64,000 nt of DNA from Leucaena leucocephala (taxonomy: Eukaryota; Streptophyta; Magnoliopsida; Fabales; Fabaceae), in NCBI GenBank assembly GCA_037074615.1, contig CM073537.1, forward strand, positions 18,991,989 to 19,055,988. Reading direction: 5' to 3'. The notes beneath the pieces are model-generated. The model did no database searches and was not told the DNA's origin. It saw only the letters and a list, made by a program, of their open reading frames with translations. Made by a program: the position numbers and the translations under genes. This document shows positions 11,701-22,117 of this stretch, piece after piece (position 1 is the stretch's first letter; every line of letters starts with the position of its first letter).

Positions 11701-13958
11701 TTTTTTGTTTATATTCATGATATTTACATGGCTTGTGCTGTTTAAATAATTATAATAAAGTCTGCGCCAAAAAAAAATTATAATAAAATCTCTTTGATAC
11801 AGGAATCTTTGAAGGAGGAGCCATATACAGTTGAAAACATTGAAAAAATTACTGGGGAAAAGCTTACCTCAATTTTGAGCAGTAATGCAGCTTATTTGGA
11901 TGTTCTGAAAGTTGCTAAGCACTACAAGTTACATCAGGTATTTCTTATCCTCAATGTTGAGATCTTTATATTATCACTTTTCTTTTTTACTTTTAACAGT
12001 TTGCTTCAACGGGTTGGTGTTTAGTTGTCCAAGTTAATTATGGATTTTTATTATAACTGCCGCTTGGATATTGTTTGGTATCTAGAAGGCATCCATGTAA
12101 CGCTTTTAAACATCTATGGTTTTCTTGTGGCTTGTATTGAATGGTGCCAATGATCATTTATTACTTTATGATTTCCTATCTTGTTACTACCATCGTGTGA
12201 CATAATTTTGATACGTTTTGTTCCTAGAGAGCTGCCCATGTGTACTCAGAAGCCAAGAGGGTGCATGCTTTCAAGGACATTGTCTCATCTAATTTAAGGT
12301 ATTGATAGGGTTCTAGGACCAAGTCTAAACAGTTAATTATTTATTTAATTAGTAATTATTTTGTTTATCCCACTATGTTAGTGGGGAGTCAGTTGAGTCA
12401 GTCCACTTTCTTTAGTTATGGGCATGTTTTCCAAAAATGTAGGAGAGTCATATGTAATTTTATATTTATTTATATCTCTAGCTTACCGATGGGAGAGGGG
12501 AGGAATTTACAGAGTAAAATTGAGATTCTCTTGGCTTCTTTTCATTCTCTTTCTGTGAGATTCTTGCTAAAAGAGAGATTAGAAGAGTGTTACCTAACAG
12601 TAAGTCTTTTGGATTTGGTTACAGCTTTATCTTTTCATGAATTTTCTTTGATTTTTGTATAATTCTTATGCAATGCATATTTCTGGGCTGAAAGTTTGAT
12701 AAAATATTTGGCAGTCCATGGTGTAAAATGATCATGTCCGAACATTGAAGCATGTATTGATGTTCTAAAAACTATTGAATTGAATTCAATTTATTAGGTA
12801 TCGTGCTATTTTTTGTTGACATGTAGATTTTGAAATCTTAACATTGCAAATTTTGCGAAAATTCTGCGTAGCTTTGGTAATTTACATTTAGATGAGGTCC
12901 TTCTCTCATGATGAAAACTGGATGATTGATCAAGACATTTTATTTCTTCATTTTATTAAAACCTCTTGATGATTCATCTCTTGTTCAAATTGCATTTCTT
13001 TTTTTTTAATACTTTTTAGAAGGCGCTATGTCAAATTTTTCTAACATTTACCCATGCTTCTCTTTCAGTGAGGATGAAACACTCAGAAAGCTTGGTGACC
13101 TTATGAATGAGAGCCATTATAGCTGCAGTGTATTATATGAATGCAGGTGTGTATTGTTTGATTGTTCTTTATTTACATACCTGAGTTGCTGCTCTTGCCC
13201 CTCCTACTTTGTTGATTTGACAAAAGTTTGTTTCTTATGCTTCTAGGGGGTATGATCTGTCATACAATTTTTTTTTTTCTTTACTCGATTTACTGTTAAT
13301 TCTTTTGTCTCTGTTTGTTATGGCAATCAGCTGTCCGGAATTGGAAGAACTCGTAAACATCTGTCGCAAAAATGGCGCTCTTGGGGCGAGGCTTACCGGG
13401 GCTGGATGGGGTGGTTGTACTGTCTCTCTGGTGAAAGAGAGCCTTGTCCCACAATATATTCTAAACTTGAAGGTCTGATGATAATTCTTAGACAGTCTTA
13501 TGAATTTTGAATTTTGATTATTGGGAATGAACATGTAGTTAATAATGCTGGATTTTTTTTTTTTATAATAAAGAGGGCAATGCCCAATAAAACTAGTTAC
13601 ACTAAAGGGAAAATTAATCCCAAACACTCAGAAGCCAGTCTGTTCCTTAATTGGAACGGGCAAGTAATATATAATAAAGACTTAGAGAGACTCATCTTTA
13701 TCAGTGCATCTGCCATTTGATTCTGCTCTCTCGGAACATATTTTAATTGCATCTCTCCTAACCTACTCAACAGGTTCTTAATTTGTAGAATAAGTAGGTT
13801 TAATTGCACATCTGGGAATAATGCTGAATTTTGGACATGTATTGCAGGAACAATTTTTCCAGTCTAGGATTGACAAGGGGGTAATCAACAAGAATGAGCT
13901 TGGCCTTTATGTATTTGCTTCCAAACCTTCAAGTGGTGCAGCCATTTTCAAGTTATAA
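8776..13958 (+). CDS. GALK1: Galactokinase (13 exons, complete)
   Basis: Cytosolic GHMP-family kinase that phosphorylates D-galactose to galactose-1-phosphate with ATP, the entry step of galactose salvage to UDP-galactose. Exons: 8776-8938, 9023-9201, 9364-9410, 9527-9621, 9709-9791, 10346-10414, 10884-11069, 11441-11575, 11803-11937, 12228-12298, 13069-13146, 13331-13472, 13848-13958. They join in frame to 497 residues, essentially the length of Arabidopsis GALK (496 by recall). Signatures: galactokinase motif RVNLIGEHIDYEG at about 56-68, GHMP ATP-binding motif GSGLSSSAAF around 162-171, GTQSGGMDQ near 204-212, and the C-terminal motif LTGAGWGG. The start codon at 8776 gives MAKHEDLPVPIFDSLEPVYG, which aligns with known plant enzymes; an upstream in-frame ATG at 8740 would add 12 residues and is less likely. 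All introns are GT-AG. Intron 12 carries a LINE fragment. I see no frame damage. Confidence 0.96.
11261..11281 (+). repeat. Poly-C/poly-A tract in galactokinase intron 7
   Basis: A homopolymer of about 15 C followed directly by about 8 A, inside the intron between 11069 and 11441. Simple sequence; likely length-variable. Confidence 0.7.
13551..13816 (-). mobile_element. 5'-truncated LINE fragment in galactokinase intron 12
   Basis: The insert is bracketed by the 10-bp direct repeat AATAATGCTG (13541-13550 and 13817-13826), a target-site duplication. Its left end is a T run (13553-13564), which on the minus strand is a 3' poly(A) tail, as expected for target-primed reverse transcription. The minus strand encodes an RNase H-like stretch (KYVPREQNQMADALIK) typical of plant LINE or RNase H domains of retroelements. 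Only about 266 bp remain, so it is 5'-truncated and dead. It does not disturb the flanking splice sites. Confidence 0.85.
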
Positions 13959-14851
13959 ACTTTTTTCCACTTCTGTAGCTGAAACCATGTTAGATTTGGC
14001 CTTTTTTTTTTTAAATTCTCATATGCTTGTTGATAATCAATAATAAAAAATAAAGTCAAACCAGTAATAATAAATAATTTTGCCGACAGAGCAACATTGT
14101 TGTGTCTTTCTCATTTTGAGTTTAAATTTAAACTTTAGGGGCATGTTTAGTAGCATGGAAGTGGAAATGGGAAAGTGGAAAGTGGAAGTAGAAATTGAGT
14201 CAAGTATTTTCTTTATTTGGTATAATGGAAGTCATTTTTACTTCTAATATTTTAACCTATTTTAATTCAATAAAAAAAATTAGGAAATGAGATGGAAGAA
14301 GTGGAAATGAAATACTTTAGATTACTTTACTCTAAGTTACAAAATTTTTAGATAATTTTAACCCTTCCTAAGTTATAAAATAAATATTTTGAATTATTTT
14401 ATTCAAATTATAAAAATATATATATTAATTTTATACTTATTTTTAATTTATCAAACAAATTTTTAAAGTTTATTTTTAACATAATTTTATTTCTATCCAA
14501 ATATTTTCCATCACGATAAATGATTTTCTCAGTCAAATGTTAATAAGCATTCAAATGTTCAATCATTCTATCAACTCAAATTTTATAATTATACCATAAT
14601 ATGAAATATAAAATTATACTATTCATGAGCGCTTTTCTTACACCTTCCACTAGTTGAGTTCCTTTCATTCAATCATACAAATTTTGGACGATTGAAGTTT
14701 ATTTTTTTTATTCGCAAAAAACATGTAGTTTCAAATTCAAAAAACATAAAAAAAAATTGAGTCCTTGATCTGAGATATTCTTGTACTATTTTGTTTTGTT
14801 ACAAAATTTTTTAAAAGAAATTAAGTTTGTCCACAATTTAATTTTTTTTAA

Positions 14852-15025
14852 TCGATACTAATATCGAACAAGGTGAGTCGTCAATTACTCTCAGATATAA
14901 ATTTAAACACCTAAGGACTATGATATCTCCCCAAGTGTCGTGACTAAAATCATAATAAAATAATATTTCTCAATAATCAAATATATTCTAAATAATTATA
15001 TATCTAATTTTTTTATCAATTGAAA
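14852..15025 (+). repeat. Dispersed repeat family, copy A
   Basis: About 170 bp beginning GATACTAATATCGAAC and containing TATAAATTTAAACACCTAAG and TCATAATAAAATAATA. The reverse complement of 15265-15425 and the forward sequence at 40245-40435 match it clearly in order and spacing, with mismatches. Probably a MITE or degraded solo element; terminal repeats were not resolved. Confidence 0.65.
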
Positions 15026-15264
15026 CTACGTGTATTCTTGTACTATAAATGTGCTCACGTGCCTTTTAAATTATTGGAGTACAGCCCCACGTGATCATCA
15101 TGAAAATGGGCCTCAATAATTGGATTTTCAGCTTAAAGGATTATTCCGAGTCCCAAACGCATGTTATAAACTAAAAATAACTTCAAATTTGACATGATTT
15201 GTTTACACTTTACACCCATAATCGTAATTAACTTAAAAGATTAAAATCTATGATCCAATATGAC

Positions 15265-15425
15265 TATTTATAATATATTTAATTTTTAGGATGTATTATT
15301 TTATTATAGTTCCAGTCACAATACTTGATAAGGTATTATAACTCTTAGGTGTCTAAATTTACGCTTGAGGGTAATAAACAGTTCGTCCTCCCTGATATTA
15401 GTATCGTTTAGGAGAAAATAAGACT
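15265..15425 (-). repeat. Dispersed repeat family, copy B (inverted relative to A)
   Basis: On the minus strand it reads CGATACTAATATCAGGGAGG, then ACCCTCAAGCGTAAATTTAG and ACTATAATAAAATAATAC, matching copies A and C. With copy A it makes an imperfect inverted repeat about 240 bp apart. Confidence 0.65.
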
Positions 15426-16480
15426 TCATCCTCCAATTGAATTGTGGGTGAGTATAATCTTTCTCCCAAAATTATTATAATAAAAAAGAAATTAAAAGAT
15501 TAAAATTGTAACAATAATTAATAGACACAATTTGCATATAATTGAGGAAAGTAAAAGAAGGATATGATTGCCAATTACAAAGTCACATCTATTGAAGATA
15601 TTTGTAGATTTCTTCATTGATGTCACTTATTTCGCAGATGAACGAGATAGATATATTTGATTTGATGCTTTAATAGATATCATATATAGATAAAAAAAAT
15701 CATATAAATTTAAGATATTTATTTGAAATTCTTTTCCATATTTATTTGTTTTTGGAGCACCCCACTCAGGCTTCCCACTCATACAATAAAGTATTTTATA
15801 AATATATAATGTTTTTTTATTTAAAAAACATATACTAATTTAAATTACATATTGTTTGTTTCATCTCTCTCATCTATCAATAGATATTAATGGTCACTTA
15901 GTTCATAATTAACGCTAAAAATAATTATTTTTTCCAAATTTTAATCCATGCAATTATGCAAATGGTCAATTCAATACTACTTTAGAACAATAGTATTAAA
16001 TTAATAAAAAACAATTATTGGAAAATGGGAACACACATGTTAAATTAAATTCTACTTATTCTCCAATTCAAGACATATTTATATTTCTTATTTTACTTTC
16101 GAAAAACGAAATGATATTTATTGTAATGTTTTGATAAGCTGAGTAAAACACTAATTTTTTTTAAAATATTTTTTTACACGTGACTATAAATTAATAAATA
16201 AAAACATTCATTTTTAAATAATAATAACAATAATATACTATTGTCAAATAGGAGTATAATATATAGTAAAAGGTATGTTTACCTAACCCTCTCTAAAACC
16301 TTTCTTTTTAGGCCACACAGGCACAAACCCTCCCTAAAAGCTGAAAGTCAAAATAGATTGATTAAAAATGTAAAAATCTAAATGAGGGTGAAATTATAAA
16401 AACAAAAAAGATTAAATTGAGGGCCACTGAACACAATGTGCCAAGCTGGCAACTATCGGCGAGGCATTTCTTCAACCCTT

Positions 16481-17479
16481 GGCGTCCTCGCGATTCCATG
16501 GTACCCAACACGGCACACCAGGCAATGTTATGGTTATGGTTTTAAAATATGGCGTTTTGATTTGAAAGAATCAAAGTGATCTCCCTGGGAAACAGAGCAA
16601 GTTCGGTGCTTTCCCGGTAATTTCCTTTACCCGTCTTGTTCGTTTATAATTTCTGGCTTTCCTTACCTCTGGAATTTTAACTCTTCCATTCCTGGCCCAT
16701 TATCTGATCTGGGGATCTTTCCTTTCTTCTCTTGAAGGTTTTTTTTTTACCTTTCTTCGTGTTCAGGTTTGTTTGTTTGTTTGTTGTTTGTTGTTATTAT
16801 GATGTCGGACCCTAGTCTCATGATGTTGGGTTCTGGGATTTTTGTGGGTCTTGAATCTTTTGATTTATGTGGGATTTATTGGTTTTTGGCGAAATGTAAC
16901 TTCATATGACATTTTGTTTCTGCTACATTTTGTGGGGTTGATCGATTGAATATTTTTCTTGTCATCCCCTCCTCTGGGGTAAGGTCTCATATGCACTTTG
17001 GTGCTTTTGCTAGGGCCATGCACGTTTTTCTTAACCTTTTCTGTAATTGTAGTTTGTGAATGATGCTTTTTAGCTTGCAGTTTCTTGATTTTCAATGTAA
17101 CCGGTTGTATTTTGACCTTGTAATGCAGAATCCGTTCATCCTGGGGATTGCATTTGAATAGTTGGAAATCTGATATTTTGACAGAAGGGCTTCAAAATTA
17201 AGAATTGAGCAGCTTGCAGTTAACATTGAGAATTTTCCATACGTATATATATTTTGAAACGTGATCAGTTTGAAGTTTTCTGGATTCCCAGTTTTGGTCG
17301 TGTGGAGAACAGAGAAGGTATTTCTTGATGATTTTTGGTCATTGTTGGTCCTTACCATATAATTTATGTCCGAGAAGCTGTTAGGGGCTGCGTTTGGAAG
17401 AAATTTCTGGGCTCTTGTACTTTTGTATTGTGACAAGGGGGAGATAGATTATAGATTGGTTTAGGTTTGTGACATTGGG
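16481..17479 (+). promoter_or_regulatory. Probable promoter and intron-containing 5' UTR of the 17.5-kb gene
   Basis: GC-richer sequence starts near 16440 after AT-rich intergenic DNA. Pyrimidine-rich stretches and potential donors (for example GTAATTTCC at 16616) suggest a leader intron ending shortly before the ATG at 17480. No coding potential. Confidence 0.35.
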
Positions 17480-18465
17480 ATGGGTCTCATAAATGCAGAA
17501 GATAAGGATGCTGAGTTTGATCTTGAACAAGGGTGGTCTGAAACTGAAGACAACTCAAAGAAAGAATCTAGTCGATGCGCTGCAAAACTAGAGAAGAAGA
17601 CAATATTTGCAATGGTTTCTGGTGGGTTTGTTGGTACAAAGGAAGAAAAGCCGAGTTTGTATTGTAATGAGTCAAATTTAAGCAGCTTTTCCAAGGATGT
17701 GTCAAACAAGTTATTCTCTGTACAAGGCTGGGTTGACATGGAGAAAACCCCCGTAAAGGAGAAACGTAAGAAGGGCAGTAATAAAAAGGCACCCAAACCT
17801 CCAAGACCTCCACAAGCTCCATCACTGGATGCGTCTGATCATAAGCTAATCAGGGAGCTAACCGAACTTGCCATGTTGAAGCGCGCAAGAATAGAGCGCT
17901 TGAAAGCCTTAAAGAAGATGAGAACATCTAAATCATCATCTTCCAGCAGCAGTAGCAGCAGCTTACTTGCCACAGTTTTTACTATTGTCTTTTGCATCGT
18001 GATAATATTCCAAGGTAATGTTTTGTGATTGAAGTAAATATTTATCTTGCATACAGAATTGTATTGCTAATGCTGTGCAGTGAAAACTGGATTGTGATTA
18101 GGATTAGGCTTACACATGATATAACCATTGAAACTTACTCTTTGAAGTTTTAGCATTATAACCCAAATTTTCAGCATGAACCTATTTAGAATGCAAGATG
18201 GGAAATTAAGTTTTGGGAACAACGTTTTCCCAGTGACCTGGTAGCCTTTCATGCCATTTTTGAGGAAACTGTAGCTTTGCTGTCTCTTATGGTCAAAGAA
18301 ATTTTCTTTGCAGGCATGTCATCTGGAACCAGTTCAGTGGCAAGCTTCCAGGGATCTCCTCTATCGACAGAAGGAGCGGGTTTCGGTCTTGTCTCAGCTC
18401 AATACCCCCTCCATCCATCAGCAAATTACCCCAATGCCCCCAGTTTAGAATCTCACAAGAAGTAA
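17480..18465 (+). CDS. Plant membrane protein of unknown function (2 exons)
   Basis: Exon 1 is 17480-18014 and exon 2 is 18314-18465, joined by a GT-AG intron in phase 1; the product is 228 residues. The N-terminal half is acidic and hydrophilic. Positions of about 95-120 carry a basic, proline-rich segment (KEKRKKGSNKKAPKPPRPPQ). A conserved-looking charged helix follows (DHKLIRELTELAMLKRARIERLKALKKMR), then a run of ten or more serines and one hydrophobic segment (LLATVFTIVFCIVIIF) just before the exon junction. The C-terminal tail is Ser/Pro-rich. This looks like a single-pass, possibly tail-proximal membrane protein. I do not recognise a named family. The start is the first ATG after a stop-containing leader; the leader (about 16480-17479) probably holds a 5'-UTR intron. 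A CA-rich cDNA would settle the transcript. Confidence 0.75.
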
Positions 18466-19700
18466 GTTGTAATGTAAAAAATTACACCCCTACTTCTTAA
18501 CCTCTCCTCTGGCTGTAGATCTTTCAACTATGTTCATACAACAGAACAACACCGTGTTGCAGCCTTTTCATATCAATCTGGCTATTCCATGGTTCCTTTC
18601 AGTTTTGTAAAGCAGGTCACAAATTCGGATTGGCCGGAACAAACGAGAAGACGCACGGGTTAATGCATTTTTTTCCAGGAATAAGAATGGTGCAGTGTTT
18701 GGCCAATAAAAGAGGGTTTAGTGTTCTTATTCCTCTCACAGGAGCCCTTTGTTTTGTCTTGTCTGTTTACATAATAATTCTCTTTTTGTTATGAAACTGA
18801 GTATCAGATTCAGAACTTGGTGGGTAACTTACCCCTATATGTAAATTAATCAATGTTTATGGGATGAGTTTCATTACATAGCTGTACTTCTGGTAGTGTT
18901 CTTCATTGGCTAGCCCAATTCTTTTTTTCTTTTTGGCCTATTTGGCTAATGGCAACTTCATGTTGCTTAATTGTTTCAATGGTTGTAAGTTGCACAATAT
19001 TCCCAAGTGTTGAAGGAAAATTTTCCTTTAGAATCTTCAGGAGCACATGACTATTCTTACTTATAAAAAATTGGGCGATCAAATCTATTATTTTACGATG
19101 CTTTTACATATCTATTTGTGATTGTTTTGACTTAGGGTGAATCATTGGGGTGAATGTATTAGTTAAAAAGTCAAGTTCTGTAGAAAATGACAAAGTTTAT
19201 ATTTTTCACTTGTCATTTGAATTTTTGGTCATTATATTCATTTTTTGGGATCAGATAATGATCTATCAATTTTAAATAATTGAATCTATATGAATTATCA
19301 TCATTACATATCTTCTGTGGTTCATCTTGATTGCAATAGCACCCATTGATATTGAAGTAAAAAAAAGTAAAAGAAGTCGTATAAAGCATGTAAGGCAACA
19401 ATGACTCTGCTATGCCAGCCACACAACAATCCCTTCAATGTTAAAATTCATGATTGATTCCCTTCTTAATTTCATTCCCTCCAGTGAAGAAGACACAAAA
19501 ACCCTAAAAATGGTGGGTGAAGATTGGTAAAGATTTCATTATGATGTTTTTTTAGGTGCACCTATTCCATGCCCCGCTCATGTCTCATAGTCATTATGAT
19601 TCTGTTTTTCTTTGCCTTTTTAAGACAGACCTAAAAACGTGGAGGTTGAAACTTAAAAGATGAATTCAAATTTAGCCATTTTTGTGTCATTTTTTAATGA
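18466..19700. other. 3' UTR and intergenic DNA
   Basis: The first 400-500 bp are probably the 3' UTR of the upstream gene. Beyond that the sequence is AT-rich and shows no recognisable gene, RNA or element. Confidence 0.5.
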
Positions 19701-19938
19701 CATACATACATACATACATACATACATACATACATACATACATACATACATACATACATACATACATACATACATACATACATACATACATACATACATA
19801 CATACATACATACATACATACATACATACATACATACATACATACATACATACATACATACATACATACATACATACATACATACATACATACATACATA
19901 CATACATACATACATACATACATACATACATACATACA
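19701..19938. repeat. Perfect CATA tetranucleotide microsatellite (about 59.5 units)
   Basis: 238 bp of uninterrupted CATA/TACA repeat. All reading frames across it are open because the repeat contains no stop, which explains several spurious repeat-peptide ORFs on both strands. Confidence 0.99.
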
Positions 19939-21480
19939 GTAATTGTAAACAGAAAAGCCCAATACAAAAAAGTCTTGGAAAGAATTGTCTCTAATAGACT
20001 TAAACAATGCTAGATAGTCATATTAAAAATATATATAAATATTAATATAAAGGTAAGATTTGAACTTCCCATACATTTATTTTTCTTGTCATTTTTCAAT
20101 ATATATAAATACATGAATTTAAATCTGATTTAATAAAGATTCCATTATCCATCCATAATCATTTCAACTAATTTTTTTTTAATAAATACAAAACCTACGG
20201 TACTATTAATTATTAAAGTATTGTCATCTACTAAGAACATGTTTGGTTTTGTGTTACAAACCACTTGCATCCAATAAAAACCACAATTTTGGTGTTTTCC
20301 TACATAAAATGGAGCACCCACCAAATTATAGGTTGTAACTTCTCTTCCGATTCTATTCTTAATATAAAAGTTAATTAATTTTTTTAATAGATTAAAAAAA
20401 TTAAATACAAGACGAAATCTAACCATGTATAAAGAATTTATATTATATATTTTTTAATCTATTTAAATTAGTCAATTAACTCTTATATGAGTAATAATTA
20501 ACTGATTTATTTAATTTTATTAATTTATCTAAAAAAATAATTAGATTTTATATTAGTGACTGGAGAGTTACTAACAAATAGCTTAGAAAGTTTTTCCCAC
20601 TCTGAATTGTTTCTTTTATCTGGAAATTGTTTGATTTCTCTTATGGGAACTCATTTTCCAGGAAAATTTAACCTGGCTTGCAAGAAAACACAATAAAAGT
20701 TTTCTTTCAAGGGCCGAAATGTATGCCTTATTATCATTATTGCTCTCAATTTGCCTTCGAGATGGCCAATTTGGAGTCTTTTCTTGTAGAATATGTTGAG
20801 GAATAGTTAAAACATGTGATCTCACATGTGACACCTCCATCTGTCAACCATAAAAGAAAAATATTAAGGAAAAGTTGACCCACGAAGCTTCACCATCTCA
20901 TAGGAATTCGACACCTGTAACATCTCTGCTCACGTTCACTCGCTGAAATAAGAAAATTCTAGATGCGTCTGGGACTAAATTTGTTTTTGTTGTTTTGTAT
21001 ATGGTAATTTAGTTATAGTCGTCTTCTTCCTCCTCAAATCCCACTCACATATATTCAACTATGGCCACTATCTCATCTTTCAATAACCACCAGAAGATTG
21101 AGAAATGGCAGAGAACAGAACATTTTGGATAGCTACTTGAGACAAACATAACAAACTTGCCCATGTCCTAAGTTTTTCAAGATTGACCCATTTCTTGAAG
21201 CTTTATATTAATAAACTAACCAAGTGGATTTGGCGAACAAATAATAAAAGATCACATTTTTAAACGTTTCTGGAGAACTGTAGTTGCTAATAATAATAAT
21301 CGTTTATGACTAAAAATGCTGAAACAGGGGACATAGTACTCTGTTCAGAAAACTCAGAGAGTGACCGAACAATATCTGTTTCAAAGTACATAAATATATA
21401 TAATTTTGTACAAACCCAATAAATATAACCATCCAAACTTTGAGTAGAGAGATGAAAAATACCAAAACCAAAAAAGGGGA
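19939..21480. other. AT-rich intergenic DNA
   Basis: Includes a very AT-rich, repeat-like stretch at 20030-20600 (for example TTAATTTTTTTAATAGATTAAAAAA, also seen near 25740 in similar form). Nothing coding was recognised. The end of the interval is the 3' flank of the PMEI gene at 21491. Confidence 0.5.
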
Positions 21481-21490
21481 AAAATAAAAA

Positions 21491-22072
21491 TCAACCCTTG
21501 AGTAATAATTTCATTATAGCAGAAGCAACACCAACAAGCTTCTGCAGAATCCCATTTCTATCTTCCAAAAGGGACTTATTCTGAGCAGAGCCTGAGAATT
21601 TCTTGTCACAATTACTGATATCTTTGGCAGCATCAGAGACACAGTAACTGGCAAATCCAAATCTGCCTTTACTCACAGCATCAGCAGCTTGTGGGAGAGT
21701 GTACTTGACGATAGGTATATAAGACTCTGCACAGAAAGCTAAGGCTTGTTCTAATTGTTGATCTGAGGTTTGTTTGATGAGGCCTTCTATGTAATTCAGA
21801 GTGTCAGTTGCATTTGCCAGAAGGTTGTTCACCATTACAAGAGCAGCCCCTTTGAGATCAGGTTTTGGGGTGAGAGGATTTGAATGGAGGGTGGCGATGC
21901 AGAGGTCATAAAAAGGTGTCTTTCTGCATATCTGGTCTATGAAATCGCCATTGCTGGTTGTATTAAGGTCAGAGGATTGGTGGGTTGGTGTGAAGAGAAG
22001 AGAACCAAGAAGAAGAAGAAGTTGAAAGGAAGAAGAAGAAGAGAGTACAGAAGCTGAGCTGAAGCTTCTCAT
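21491..22072 (-). CDS. Secreted PMEI / invertase-inhibitor domain protein 1 (intronless)
   Basis: 193-residue protein starting MRSFSSAS with a Ser-rich, leucine-rich signal peptide (about residues 1-30, core FQLLLLLGSLLF). The mature part is a four-helix PMEI domain with the four conserved cysteines in the usual spacing: ICRKTPFYDLC near the N-terminus, then AFCAESY, and a later pair SYCVSDAAKDISNC. Members inhibit either pectin methylesterases or acid invertases in apoplast or vacuole; sequence alone does not decide which. A start 15 codons upstream (22117) is in frame but adds an atypical leader, so I chose 22072. The length is normal for the family. A paralogue lies at 26657-27184 on the same strand. 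Confidence 0.88.
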   Translation of the reverse strand: MRSFSSASVLSSSSSFQLLLLLGSLLFTPTHQSSDLNTTSNGDFIDQICRKTPFYDLCIATLHSNPLTPKPDLKGAALVMVNNLLANATDTLNYIEGLIKQTSDQQLEQALAFCAESYIPIVKYTLPQAADAVSKGRFGFASYCVSDAAKDISNCDKKFSGSAQNKSLLEDRNGILQKLVGVASAIMKLLLKG

Positions 22073-22117
22073 TCTTCTGTGTTGAGAGAGACAATGGAGG
22101 ATGATGAAGAAGAACAA

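Larger units (their letters stand above)
13959..16480. other. Intergenic region with dispersed repeats
   Basis: Begins with the galactokinase 3' UTR (AATAAA-like motifs near 14040). From 14140 to 14620 it contains a TE-like stretch starting GGGGCATGTTTAGTAG, then two inverted copies of a dispersed repeat (listed separately), then AT-rich DNA. No coding region was recognised. Confidence 0.6.

Noticed and set aside
17461..17825. Minus-strand ORFs opposite the 17.5-kb gene
   Set aside because: They are antisense shadows of exon 1, which has better composition and a supported splice junction.
19653..20013. Long ORFs of repeated Tyr-Ile-His-Thr and Met-Tyr-Val-Cys on both strands
   Set aside because: They are translations of the CATA microsatellite, which has no stops in any frame.
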